Translations under genes and position numbers: made by a program
Source of the DNA: Liolophura sinensis
Lineage: Eukaryota; Mollusca; Polyplacophora; Chitonida; Chitonidae
DNA length: 62,000 bases
Direction: 5' to 3'
Assembly (NCBI RefSeq): GCF_032854445.1
Contig: NC_088302.1
Location: forward strand, 25,879,080-25,941,079
Shown here: positions 26,219-34,943 of the stretch, piece after piece
How positions within the stretch are numbered: the first letter of the stretch is position 1
How the letters are laid out: every line of letters starts with the position of its first letter
The notes under the pieces: generated by a model
What the model was told of the DNA's origin: nothing
The model's input: the letters and a program-made list of their open reading frames with translations, nothing else
Databases searched by the model: none

Positions 26219-29200
26219 TGGAAAGTGACGAAATAAAATTTGCTGAAGAACTTTAAGCTTTAGAACACAGCATTGGAAGTGAGGTGCATGTACACCGAAC
26301 CAACCAGGTGAGTCTTGCACTCATGCCAAATATGCCAAAATGGTGTTTTGTGAAATACTACTCTGTGAGTCCCAGTAGTTAACAAACAGCACTTGGATGT
26401 AGCTATGGTAACAGAATTGCAAAAGATAATAGTTAGGGTGGCCTGGAGATCTCTGTGAAGCTTCTCCTCACTCTGCGTTTAGATGTGTACACGTATGTAT
26501 TTTTTGTTTGTAGCACATTTAGAGACATTTATGTCCTGTAGAGTTTGCATGCCTCCTTTTTACATCCAGAATTTTGGCGCCTTCTTCGTTATCTTACCTG
26601 TGGTTTTTCTCCGGTAATTTATCCACAGTGTTTAAGTGTGTTGAAATGTCCTTCATCAGTTTAATTTCACCTTGTGGTGTCTAGCTTTACATGGATATCA
26701 TCAGTTTAATTTCACCTTGTGGTGTCCAGCTTTACGTGGATATCATCAGTTTAATTTCACCTTGTGGTGTCCAGCTTTACGTGGATATCATCAGTTTAAT
26801 TTCACCTTGTGGTGTCCAGCTTTACGTGGATATCATCAGTTTAATTTCACTTTCTGGTGTCTTGTGTTACGTGGATATCTGTGGACCTTGAACTGGAATA
26901 TCTTATACTGCAGATTTTCTGCTGGTATAAATCCACCTAATACAACAAGTAAGTTAAAGGTTTATTCTGTACAAAGATGAGAAGACACTTGTATTGAGAC
27001 AGAGAGACCACCTTGAAGGTAAAATTCACCCAAACCTGTGGCAACCGTGGGAAGAAGTAGACCTATATTACGCAGAATGATACCACAATGTTACACTACG
27101 GATCAAGCCAGACAACCATGGCCAAATTGAATGGACACATACGAGACCCAGGCTGCAATAATTGACCAATACCTCCAAAAGGGTATTGGTCCAACCATGT
27201 AGAGCGTTTGGGAAAAACATCGGCCAGAGTAGTTGAACGGATATATGAATTTGTGTTCATTCATTCTTTGCTTACTGTACATGTTGAATATAATTAGGGT
27301 TTTGTTGTGATCTGTACATGCATGCTTGTGGTACAGTGTCATAAGAGTTTTAATTTCCAGGTGGCTGGTTTTTTCTCCTGACCGCTTCCACCATTCTGTG
27401 AAAAAGTCTTTAGTAATGGTGTGAAATATTAACGAAAAAAAAAAAAGAAATAATGTATATTGGTGTTTATTTTAATAATACACTGAATTAAATGGAAAGG
27501 TTCACCTGACTACTATGAATAGAGAATTCTACTTGGGAATTTTCGCCTGCCACTTCACTGAACACCATTAAACAGTGTACTAATGGTTTGCAGCATGATG
27601 TTCACATTCGGTTTTACCGAGTTTACATTCTGTTTACTGATCTCAAGGGTTTCCCTTTTGGGATCCAGCCAATGTGTTTCCTCTTCGTTCTGAAGTGGAA
27701 ATCTGTATCTTCCTGAGAGGTTTGTTTATATTGACCATAACTGTAGGTTTTTATACTAAACATTTTTTTTTTTTCATCTTTACCATTGTCCTATATACCC
27801 AATATAATTACTATTTAGCTATCAACATGCATTTATAAAATGGTCATGTTTATATAGCAATTAATGCCTGACAACATCTTTATCATTTATTATCTTCTAA
27901 TTTGCAGCTGGCCTGTAACAGTACGCTCATATGTATCTAATTCCTTTATATCCTATTGTATCCTGTAGAATAGGAAGGAACCTAAAGAGAATGTGGTTGT
28001 GTATTCTATTGCTTCCTGTAGAATAGGAAGGAACCTAAAGAGAATGTGGTTGTGTATTCTATTGCCTCCTGTAGAATAGGAAGGACCCGGAAGAGAATGT
28101 GGTTGTGTAATCGTATCATGTTTAGTTTTGCTCACACCATAACTAGATTGCTTGATTTCTGGGGATTATCTACATATATAAACATTATTTAACCACAATC
28201 ATGTAGTTGTATTGATATAACTAATATAATGTTTTGTTCTGGTATAAATATGATTTTGTAGATTACAGACTGAAGTAATGACATATCCATGTAAATCGTA
28301 GCAAGGCTTGGGATGTATATGCTGAAGTGCTGAACATTGTGTATTCTAAGCAAAGCTCTGCTATCACCAAATGTAACTTGACATGTTTAGTCAAGTGAAC
28401 ATTTGCTACTTTATGCATGAAACGTTTCTCTGAAAGTTACATATATTGAGATACAATTCAAAGCACTCAAAGCATATGTACACAGGTAGCATGAGGTTTT
28501 TTTTTTTTTCAATACTTGTCAGTTTATATTCGTTTGTAAGACAGTGGTCATGTTGAAGGATCATGCCCATGTAATGCACCATGGTACAATTATTGTGGGT
28601 TTATTACAGCCTGATTTGGACTGAAGATCTCTATTGCTAAGGTATTTACATACATGTTTCCTTAGGAAGCTTGAATAGAAATGTGATTCTGTGTAGACAG
28701 CTAATGTTAAATGTAAGCAGGAGAGTTAAAAGTTTTTGTCTCCTTTTCCTTTCAGAAAAACCATGCAGTAGGCTTTAAATGCCCAACAGTGCCTGCCTGT
28801 AAATATTTGTGGAAGTGCGCAGTGGAACAACAGCTCTTCTTTACGTAAGATTGAATATTTAAATGTATGCAAATTTACAGTGTGAGCATGCATGAAAACT
28901 TCTGAATTAGAGCAAATAGGTGTACTAACTGTGTGAATGTTGTACAGTGTTTCATCAAGAATCTGTACAGATACGTTAGGCCATTGTACGTATATTCACT
29001 TGTGCTAATCTTCACACAGCGTAATGACCCATGAGTCTCTCACCAATGCCTTTGCTGTGAGTTCAAGTCCAGCTCATGCTGGCTTCCTCTCCAGCTGTAA
29101 GTGGGAAGGTCTTCTAGCAACCTGCGAATGGTCGTGGGTTTCCCCCGGGCTATGCCTGGTTTCCACCCACCATAATGCTGACCGCCGTGATATAAGTGAA

Positions 29201-32200
29201 ATATTCTTGAGTAGGGTGTAAAACACCAATCAAATAAATAAAAATAAATAAATTGTGGTAATCTTCAAAGCCATTTCAACAAGCATGGCTGTGCATGGAT
29301 ATATAACTGTACAGTATGTGGGTATATGAGAAACCTGCACAGTTTTAACGTTTTTCTGCATATAAGTATATATGTTAATGAACTGAGAACCTTCTGTATG
29401 TACATCTGTGGTGCTAAATTACCAGCACTCCCAGCACTCGAGTCAGTCAGCTCCTCCTCCCATAACACTGACCGCCATCGTATAAGAGAAAAATTCAATA
29501 GACGATCAATATCAGCCGATCAAATCAATAAATGTAGTGCTAATTCTAGCTTTTCTTGCTCCAGCTTGTCCTCGTCCAACAATGCCCCAAAAGTGAAATC
29601 AGGAAGTGGCTTCTTCAGCAGAGGGTCAAAGTTCAGGTTCAGGTAGGATACACTATGTACCTGTATCTGTTGTATACAAGAAAGACAATGAAATCAGAAT
29701 ATTACTAAGTGTGGTATAAATTATTAACTAGCAAATTAACATATTGTATTTCGTCAATCTTGTTGCATGTGTGCAAAGTGGGGGTTTTTTGTCAAGCAAA
29801 TTCTGAAGGAATTATGTTTTGGTGGACTGATAAAATTATACTTTTGTGAAGCACAGAATTTGTCCAATCCAACCAGTGCAGTTTTGTCTCCAGACTCTAA
29901 TTAAAAATGTGCATATACAATTGCACTGAAAGTTGGTCTTTCATATGCAGAAAGGTTGAGGAATCAGGGTAATTTCTGTTCTGTAACAAAACCCACTCAG
30001 TGACTGTAGATAAAACTGTCTGTGATAAATTTTTATACCATCTAGTAAGCACAGAAATAAGTGGTGGTCATGAAATGGGGAGTAATGAGTTTATTGATTA
30101 TGCGCCACAACATGCTTGTCTAGTTTGTCTGATTAGCAGACTTTGTGTACGCAGCATTGATGTGTACGCAGCATTGATATGTACGTAGCATTGATATGTA
30201 CGTGTACATGTAGCTGCTACATGTACACGTAATGTCCTGTATCAAGTTGGATGTCTGGAAAAGGGTGCCATGTAAATTATTCATTGACTTCAGACATACA
30301 TGTACATCATGGACTTCAGACATACATGTACATCGTTGACTTCAGACATACATGTACATCATGGACTTCAGACATACATGTACATCATTGACTTCAGACA
30401 TGCATGTACATCATGGACTTCAGACATACATGTACCTCACCGGCGTTTCAGCTCTTGTTACATGTATAATCACACAAGATTGTCCACGTAGTATATAAAA
30501 TTTCATAATTCTCATAAAGTACAAAATATTACATTAGATTATTAGGGAGATGCTAAGGTAGGTTTTGGGCACAATCATTTTTTTGGTGTGACCTCCCGTT
30601 TTATGGGTGAGGGAACTGAAAGTCAAAATACGTACTATGTAATAAGTCTGATCGTTCTTTTGGGTTTGCTCAGTGGTCGGTGTTTGAGTGAAGTGTATGC
30701 TGCTAGTAACAACATTAGGAGAGAAGAACCCCCATTCACCAGGTAAACCCACTCATTTATAAACCCCAGCTGTGTTTGTAATATAAACCTTTTTGGTTCT
30801 CATTGACCCTCTTGGACTGTGAAGTAATGTGTTTGTATGTAGCTCCTTCTGGCTGTGGCTGCATGATTAAGTCAGCAGATTTGTCAGCTTCCTGGGGAGG
30901 TGTGGTCGTTTCCTTTAGTCCTTCTTCTTGCACCCATAAACCGGAGCCATGATAAAAAATAAGTTAATAGGCGGTAACCAAACCCGTTTTAACAGAAAAT
31001 ACGATTGATTGGTAGGGAAATAGATGTGATAAGAAATTTCCATCAAAAACCCAATAAAAATTTCAGAGTACCGTAGCACATAAGGGCTAGGTCATATTAC
31101 CCCCAATGAACATGTATTAAATGATGGCGTGTTTGCAGTTTTAACAGGAGTTTCTTGAGTTTGGAGCAAAACACTAATAAAGTATTAAAAGCAAACATTA
31201 ATCAGTTTGGTTGAGGCAAACGTATGAGATGAATTTGAATTTAGGGTATATAACTCCAAATGAGATACAAATGACAGTTTGGCCCAATATATCTAAAACA
31301 TTTGTGATTTCATCATTTCAGATCTGCGTCCAATCCGAACTTTGCTCGCAGAGTAAGCAGTAAACAGTCTCTGAAAAACACCTCATTGCCCGCAGAAGCT
31401 ATAAAAGAAGGTGAGTAAAGGGAGATAAGCGAGATTGGTCTGGCACAAGATGCACAGCAAATGTCAAATGCTACCTCTGAACGTTTGAATTATATACATG
31501 AGCCTTTTTTCAGGGCCTCTTAAAGCATGTGTGTTAATATTGTATGTCTTGATTATTTTACTCATTTACACGTTTTCTTCTATCAGTTATTTGCTCTAGA
31601 ATTTATTAATTTCTTGGGAATAGTTTGGAATTGTAAATGTCTATCAAGCTAAAAATTTCGTCATGTTAGTTTTATGTTTTGTTTATTTGGTTATTTCTGT
31701 CTGGAAAGAAATTGCATTAGTTGAAATTTGCATATTTGTTTCTTTTTTTCTTATTTCCACCCTTGATGGTGTGCTCTAATGTTTTGTTTTCTGGAAGCTT
31801 GTCCCCATGAAATTGAACTACAAAGAAAATTATTGCCTGCCTGTTCTGAACTAATGATTTTATTATTATTTTTTTTTCACCAACTTACGTCTTTTTATTT
31901 TCTTCATGATTGTTATCTGTGCACATGGTAATAGTTCATGTTAAACACTATTTGTCTCCAGGCCTCAAACGACCTAAGGGTGAGTGTATAATTTGTATCA
32001 ACACAACTGATTGGTTTTCCACTGGCTCATAGTGAATCAGCACCAGCCTATTTCATTGGCTGACCCACTCAGATGTTTGGCTATTCATGATCAAGAGCTT
32101 TAAGTGGTTTTCATTGGCTGTTGATGGACTGGTTTGTGTTTTCTATTGGCTGTGGTCCTCACATCTGCACACTGGTCTTACCTGACCTCTGACTTGGCTT

Positions 32201-34943
32201 GATTGACTCCACTCTCTCACACTTTCACATTGTATAACACACATTCTGAATCACCCCAGGGTGAACAAAGGGCACAGTACAGCATCTAGTTTTACCATAT
32301 GCTCCAAATACAGTCAATAACATAATTTTAAGCTGTCTTGCCTCAAACTCTGCCACTCTCTTGTGTGTTCACAAAGATGACATACTCCAGACTTGCATAT
32401 TTATATCAACCAGTGGAAGCTTCGCCAAACCATATCATGTCTATCCCACTCTCAGTCTTCATTACAAGACATTTAGGGATATGCTAATATGACTTCCTAA
32501 ACATGTACGCCCCATGTTTTAGTAACTGTTTTATATAAAAGAATTATAAAAAGGATTTTAGTAACTGTTTTATATAAAAGGAAATGTAACTGACCAAGAA
32601 ACTGTTTCAGATCAAAATAGACAACCGTTGTTTCACACACGTGTTAAAGTGTATGAACAAGCAACAATTTACAAAAGCATACGTTAAACAGGATTTACAT
32701 TTGTATCAATCATGGCTCCTGTAGACATTGATTCTCAAATGAGTGTGGTGTATGTTTTTTTTTTTTTTTTTCGCTTTCACTACATTCATTTGCTGGTCAT
32801 GTGTCAGCCATTTTATCCCATTGCATGTGACTGTGTATTATTACATAGGCAAATGATGATGCACTCCCTGCCGCAATTAATGGTATATTCATTATGTATT
32901 TGACCATTGTTTTATTCTGCCCTACTCAAAACTTATGTAAACTTATGTACACTTATGACAGGCAGGTTTTTTTTTTTTTGAGTGGAGCAATGCCGACAGA
33001 GGTATGGAAATGATACCACTTAGTATATACGAGGCACGTAATATAAACCTGCGAACAAAACAACTAAAAATTCACTGATAGGTTTAATACAATTCATAAT
33101 TTAACTAAGTAAAAAAAAAAAACGAAAGATTCAAAGAGGAGGATTGCTGCATCAAATCATGACTGTAAGAGTGAACTTATTTGCAACAAAATTCATTGGT
33201 CCTTTTGAGTACAGACTGATTATTGATAAAATACAGTATACAAGGATTAACTGAAGGCATACAAAGGGGTTGGTGGTTGGTGGTTGGGGGGGGGGGGGTG
33301 AAGAAGCAGTGAATCTTTGGGGTCTCTTTGTTATTTCTTTTATTTTGTTAGTGAATAGTATTTAAGCTAAGGTGTCCATTACGGTATCCAGCCCTTTACC
33401 AAGTCATTTAATGCCTATCTAGACATCATCTTTTTTTTTTTTTATTGGCATGTCTACCAGTTGTGTGCTTGGCATTTGTTGATAAACCTGTACTGAGTAC
33501 ATGTCCAAATCGCATGTTGATTTTAAATGCAGCACAGACTGAATATCACTGACTGATAGCTGAATGTTGACAAACTAACAGAGAAAAAAAACACCACCAC
33601 CTATTGTACATTGTGACTAACAAGTAAAACACTAACAATTTGTTCATATATGTTCATACATGTAGACAACATGTCTACACTGGAACATTTTAGGGAAAGA
33701 GAGAGAAAATTTTAGTTTACTTTGAGAGGATAGAATCAAAACTCCTGAGGATAAGTTCATTTATTTCTAGTATTGAATTTTGTGTATTTTGTGTAATAAT
33801 TAAAATAGAATTTTCAATACTTGGAATTACATAGGGGTGACCGATAGAATGCCCACATTTTTCTGTGTGGAAGGTCTGTTGGCAGAATGGTTGACATATA
33901 TTGATGCCGATTTACTTGTAGTATGCACCACACTCTGAGAGTTCTGGTTCAAAACCTGGTTAAACCAATTTTCAAAACTAATATCTCATAATCTATTTGA
34001 TACTCAGAAAGTGTACTCCCATCACTATTCCTAACTTCAAAGCCAATGTCATTCACCAGTGTGATAAAATGATTACGGTGACAATCATGTTTCAGATATT
34101 CGTTGCTCGTATTGTTTATGTTTTGGATGTGATAAAAACGTGTGTCGTGTTCAGAGATTCAATGTCTTGTCCATTGCCTTATGTCTGTAACTGACTGTAG
34201 TATAGTACTGTTGAATGCCCATGTATTTCTATGCTTACAATCTTGTTTGTGCGTAGGCTCTGTACAAATACACACATTAGGGCAAGTGTATCATTATGAA
34301 CTCTCCTGTTTCAGAATCTGCTGTGGATGTTCCACAGACTACAGAAGCTGAGGTCGTGAGGGATTCCATTCCACGATCGGAGCCCATTTCAAACTTTCAG
34401 TCCCCTGCCTTGACAGAGACAAAACAGCCAGGAGACCCTCCTGTAGAGGAAGTCTCAATCAGGACACTCAAGACAGAGCCCATTGCTACCATATTAATGG
34501 ATGCCCCACCCAACAACTCATACTCGCCAATGCCCATGTATGAGCCAGATGATACCCTGGTTGGAGATGAGGAGGAAACAAAGCCTAAGGACCTGGACTT
34601 ACAAATCCGGGAGTTGGAACAACAGTGGGATATGATCAAAAATGAGCCCCAGAACCATGTTGGCAGCAACAATGTGGCTGGAATTACCAAGACTGAGGCC
34701 AACCATACCGGAGCTGCAGCACCATCAGCAAAACCAACCAAACCCAAGGGTGGAATCTCTTGCGTGAAGATTTTGGGATACACCTTCTTCTTTGTGGTGT
34801 TTTCTCTAACGGTCAGTTTGGCAGCGGTGTGGTACTTTGACATCCAGCATCCATACGCCGATTTGGCCCGGGAACAGATAGGTCGCCTTCAGCCTGTCAA
34901 AGATTATGTTGATGATAGGCTGGGATCATGGTTCAAATCGTAA
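7215..34943 (+). CDS. FRMD5: FERM-domain membrane protein, FRMD3/FRMD5-like (5'-partial gene)
   Basis: Fifteen phase-compatible exons: 7215-7319, 7852-7894, 8751-8829, 9256-9353, 15500-15620, 16496-16583, 17585-17673, 19107-19170, 21105-21131, 28756-28844, 29565-29642, 30674-30742, 31322-31410, 31962-31979 and 34315-34943, encoding 561 residues plus stop. Residues 1 to about 265 are [15 protein letters not shown] ends F1, [19 protein letters not shown] and VGDYDP mark F2, TYGVDPH and [12 protein letters not shown] mark F3. Residues about 268-320 ([14 protein letters not shown]) are the FERM-adjacent segment. An acidic/proline-rich linker follows, then a hydrophobic helix near 503-523 and a tail of about 38 residues. 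This architecture is known for FRMD3 and FRMD5, membrane-cytoskeleton adaptors acting at cell contacts. The N-terminal start of F1 is missing. Invertebrates often have one gene for the FRMD3/FRMD5 pair, so the symbol is approximate. Confidence 0.9.
7852..7894 (+). CDS. FRMD5: FERM gene exon 2 (F1/F2 junction)
   Basis: Acceptor TTTGTTGACAG, donor GTGAGC. Encodes [14 protein letters not shown] plus one base, the F1-F2 linker. Confidence 0.88.
8751..8829 (+). CDS. FRMD5: FERM gene exon 3 (lobe F2 start)
   Basis: Acceptor TTTTTCTTGCACAG, donor GTTTGT. Encodes [17 protein letters not shown] and [10 protein letters not shown], the start of the helical F2 lobe. Phase 1 in, phase 2 out. Confidence 0.88.
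9256..9353 (+). CDS. FRMD5: FERM gene exon 4 (lobe F2)
   Basis: Acceptor TTTTTTTTTCCAG, donor GTGAGT. Encodes [18 protein letters not shown] and [14 protein letters not shown], classic F2-lobe helices. Confidence 0.9.
12031..12242 (+). mobile_element. MITE family W, copy 2
   Basis: Left end TATCCTAATTACTCAACC and right end GGTTGAAGAATGGCC form the degenerate TIR. The interior shares TTAGAGACAAACTACATTGG, GGGCTTCACAAAAA and CAGAATATGCTTGAATAAAC with the other copies. Non-coding. Confidence 0.72.
15318..15372. repeat. (TA)n microsatellite
   Basis: About 27 uninterrupted AT dinucleotides, 128 bp upstream of FERM exon 5. Confidence 0.97.
15500..15620 (+). CDS. FRMD5: FERM gene exon 5 (lobe F2 end)
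   Basis: Acceptor TTCTGTTAACAG, donor GTATGT. Encodes [19 protein letters not shown], then [25 protein letters not shown] is a signature of FRMD/4.1-type F2 lobes. Confidence 0.9.
15801..16064 (+). repeat. tRNA-derived SINE family 1, full length, with 14-bp TSD
   Basis: Best copy in the window. Head GGCGTCAGTGGCTCATTTGG (A-box region), B-box GAGTTCAAGTCC, conserved GGGAAGGTCTGCCAGCAACC, tail ACACCAATCAAATAAATAAA. Exact direct repeats TTTCTTCCTAGAGG lie at 15787-15800 and 16065-16078, so the insertion is fairly recent and intact. It sits in FERM intron 5. Confidence 0.95.
16185..16390 (+). repeat. Dispersed repeat Y, copy 1
   Basis: Shares an ordered series of blocks (ACAGCATAGAGAGTAAAA, GGCAAATGGT, ACCGGT, CCTTTGTCAA, GCATGAACAG, TTGCAATTTATTAGAC) with 52291-52460 and 53191-53410. 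No coding capacity seen. Class unknown. Confidence 0.65.
16496..16583 (+). CDS. FRMD5: FERM gene exon 6 (F2/F3 linker)
   Basis: Acceptor TGCTGTTTCGGCAG, donor GTGAGT. Encodes [18 protein letters not shown] and [11 protein letters not shown]. The TYGVD motif is near-invariant in FERM proteins of this group. Phase 2 in, 0 out. Confidence 0.92.
17081..17360 (+). repeat. Degenerate tRNA-derived SINE family 1 copy
   Basis: Recognisable order of blocks (GGGGCTCTCTGTGGCC head, GTGGGAAGGTTTGCCAGCAA, TTCTTCCCACCATAATGGTG, tail ACACAAATCAAATAAATAAA) with many substitutions and an internal gap, so clearly older than the copy at 15801. Confidence 0.75.
17585..17673 (+). CDS. FRMD5: FERM gene exon 7 (lobe F3)
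   Basis: Acceptor TTATTTGCCCTCCAG, donor GTACTC (weak at +4 to +6). Encodes [19 protein letters not shown] and [11 protein letters not shown], the first strands of the PH-like F3 lobe. A 53-bp minisatellite begins about 7 bp beyond its donor. Confidence 0.9.
17680..18785. repeat. 53-bp minisatellite, about 21 copies
   Basis: The unit contains TCTACTCTGTAATAGCTTGT, then CCATATATGAGCCTGTTTAA and TAGCTGAATAA. Copies are highly uniform. Main variation is C/T at one site (TTGTCCATATA versus TTGTCTATATA), which tends to alternate between neighbours in the first part and suggests an earlier 106-bp dimer expansion. It lies wholly in FERM intron 7, immediately after the 5' splice site. Confidence 0.95.
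19107..19170 (+). CDS. FRMD5: FERM gene exon 8 (lobe F3)
   Basis: Acceptor CCATCTTGCCAG, donor GTAAGA. Encodes [20 protein letters not shown] then E, matching the conserved F3 strand pattern (xxLxFEGKxFxxxV). Confidence 0.9.
19829..19850. repeat. Poly(A) tract
   Basis: About 22 A residues in a row in FERM intron 8. No retroposed body was recognised directly upstream. Confidence 0.9.
20190..20478. repeat. 26-bp minisatellite, about 11 copies
   Basis: The unit reads GCCAATTCCTGGCGACATGT plus AAATGT. Variants AAAGGC and TGGTGA occur in the central copies. As 26 is not a multiple of three and the unit has no stop in the minus-strand frames, three overlapping minus-strand frames stay open with a 26-residue period. 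They are repeat artefacts. In FERM intron 8. Confidence 0.95.
20615..20806 (+). mobile_element. MITE family W, copy 3 (clearest TIRs)
   Basis: Left TACCCTAATTCTTCAACC continues into TTTTTGCATATG. Right CATATGTGCAAAAAGG continues into TTGAAGGTTA, so the TIR is about 27 bp, flanked by TA. The interior matches the other W copies (GGGCTTTACAAAAA, CAGAATATACTTGAATAAAC). About 190 bp, non-coding. Confidence 0.82.
21105..21131 (+). CDS. FRMD5: FERM gene exon 9, 27-nt microexon
   Basis: Acceptor CTAACCCATTCCAG, donor GTAAGT. Encodes DEALKNSKK between VHVAANE and [10 protein letters not shown]. Both sides are phase 0, so it could be skipped in frame. It falls in a variable F3 loop where related proteins have a short charged stretch. 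Confidence 0.82.
22134..22700. repeat. 116-bp tandem repeat, 5 copies
   Basis: CAAACCATTTACAT recurs at 22134, 22245, 22361, 22477 and 22593. The unit contains GGCCATAGCCATAACATGTA, CTGGGTGTCCAGT and GTTTGTAGGCCATAACC. The last four spacings are exactly 116 bp, and copies are highly similar. In FERM intron 9. Confidence 0.93.
22701..23900. repeat. Diverged array of ~60-bp repeats related to the 116-bp array
   Basis: The phrase CATAGCCATCACATGTTCTG, with a following GGTGTCCAGTTTAAGCCAG-like segment, recurs irregularly about every 55-65 bp with many substitutions. It shares the words CCATCACATGT and GGGTGTCCAG with the adjacent 116-bp array, which may be a re-amplified dimer of this older array. 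Confidence 0.8.
23901..26650. other. Unremarkable intronic sequence (FERM intron 9)
   Basis: Unique AT-rich sequence with T-rich tracts (25347-25362, 25432-25464) and a (TA)n tract at 26179-26213. No exon recognised. Confidence 0.55.
26179..26213. repeat. (AT)n microsatellite
   Basis: Pure alternating AT of about 35 bp. Confidence 0.97.
26655..26885. repeat. 45-bp minisatellite, 5 copies
   Basis: Unit includes TCAGTTTAATTTCACCTTGT and GGTGTCCAGCTTTACGTGG. Spacing is exactly 45 bp, so plus-strand frames stay open with a 15-residue period (not a gene). The GGTGTCCAG word is shared with the arrays at 22.1-23.9 kb. Confidence 0.93.
27953..28118. repeat. 53-bp tandem repeat, 3 copies
   Basis: TCCTGTAGAATAGGAAGGA starts at 27961, 28014 and 28067. 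The last copy diverges (GACCCGGAAG). In FERM intron 9. Confidence 0.92.
28756..28844 (+). CDS. FRMD5: FERM gene exon 10 (end of lobe F3)
   Basis: Acceptor TTTTCCTTTCAG, donor GTAAGA. Encodes [19 protein letters not shown] then [10 protein letters not shown]. The CKxLWKCxVExxxFF block is the hallmark C-terminal helix of the F3 lobe. Confidence 0.93.
29015..29252 (+). repeat. tRNA-derived SINE family 1, 5'-truncated, with 15-bp TSD
   Basis: Starts inside the head at CACAGCGTAATGACC and runs to AAATAAATAAAAATAAATAA. Direct repeats TTGTGCTAATCTTCA (29000-29014) and TTGTGGTAATCTTCA (29253-29267) differ by one base. In FERM intron 10. Confidence 0.9.
29437..29533 (+). repeat. Degenerate SINE family 1 tail next to exon 11 acceptor
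   Basis: Blocks TCCTCCCATAACACTGACCG, CATCGTATAAG and GATCAAATCAATAAAT match the SINE 3' half with decay. It ends about 31 bp before FERM exon 11, so SINE sequence lies in the branch-point region. Confidence 0.7.
29565..29642 (+). CDS. FRMD5: FERM gene exon 11 (FERM-adjacent segment)
   Basis: Acceptor TTTTCTTGCTCCAG, donor GTAGGA (sub-optimal). Encodes [17 protein letters not shown], then SRGSKFRFR, the FA motif that carries phosphorylatable Ser/Thr in related proteins. Confidence 0.88.
29747..29971 (-). mobile_element. MITE family W, copy 4 (inverted)
   Basis: Reverse-strand reading gives TACCCTGATTCCTCAACC at the right edge and the shared interior (TGGAGACAAAACTGCACTGG, GTGCTTCACAAAAG, ATAATTTTATCAGTCCACCA). 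The left TIR is eroded. It lies about 100 bp downstream of FERM exon 11. Confidence 0.72.
30148..30198. repeat. Short 15-17 bp tandem repeat
   Basis: GTACGCAGCATTGAT-type unit repeated four times with C/T changes (GTACGTAGCATTGATAT), ending at the perfect hairpin 30200-30230. Confidence 0.85.
30200..30230. repeat. Perfect 15-bp-stem inverted repeat
   Basis: ACGTGTACATGTAGC, one T, then GCTACATGTACACGT: perfectly self-complementary arms around a single unpaired base. In FERM intron 11. Confidence 0.95.
30283..30440. repeat. 26-bp minisatellite, 6 copies
   Basis: The unit GACTTCAGACATACATGTAC plus ATCATG recurs every 26 bp with G/T and A/G changes. In FERM intron 11. Confidence 0.93.
30674..30742 (+). 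CDS. FRMD5: FERM gene exon 12 (FERM-adjacent segment end)
   Basis: Acceptor GGGTTTGCTCAG, donor GTAAAC. Encodes [20 protein letters not shown], then FTR, equivalent to the SGRxxKEVxExSxxIxREPP block of FRMD3/FRMD5. Confidence 0.88.
31322..31410 (+). CDS. FRMD5: FERM gene exon 13 (linker)
   Basis: Acceptor TCATCATTTCAG, donor GTGAGT. Encodes [20 protein letters not shown], then SLPAEAIKE. Ser/basic-rich, phase 2 in, 1 out. Confidence 0.82.
31962..31979 (+). CDS. FRMD5: Candidate 18-nt microexon 14 of FERM gene
   Basis: Acceptor TTTGTCTCCAG and donor GTGAGT enclose 18 nt that read (G)LKRPK(G) when joined in phase 1. Exons 13 and 15 also join in phase 1 without it, so it is a potential cassette exon adding six residues. 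Supported only by splice signals and phase. Confidence 0.5.
31980..34314. other. Last intron of FERM gene
   Basis: AT-rich. It has four ATTGG words between 32006 and 32150 (CCAAT on the minus strand), long T, A and G tracts (G-rich 33265-33299), and no exon I can support. Confidence 0.55.
33265..33299. repeat. G-rich simple repeat
   Basis: GGTTGGTGGTTGGTGGTT-like repeats followed by a run of about 13 G. It fits a G-quadruplex-forming tract on the plus strand, 1 kb upstream of the last FERM exon. Confidence 0.85.
34315..34943 (+). CDS. FRMD5: FERM gene last exon (linker, TM helix, C-terminus)
   Basis: Acceptor CTCCTGTTTCAG, stop TAA at 34941. 209 codons: acidic/proline-rich disordered region ([20 protein letters not shown]), a short amphipathic [18 protein letters not shown], then a basic KPTKPKGG leading to hydrophobic [20 protein letters not shown] and a 38-residue tail ending GSWFKS. 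The C-terminal TM and WFKS-type ending fit FRMD3/FRMD5 orthologues. Confidence 0.93.

Noticed and set aside
26672-26980. 102-codon frame with a 15-residue repeat
   Set aside because: Frame kept open by the 45-bp repeat, inside an intron of the FERM gene.
28990-29252. Possible exon in FERM intron 10
   Set aside because: The open frame is SINE sequence with target-site duplications.
34397-34843. 148-codon minus-strand frame
   Set aside because: Antisense shadow of the last FERM exon.
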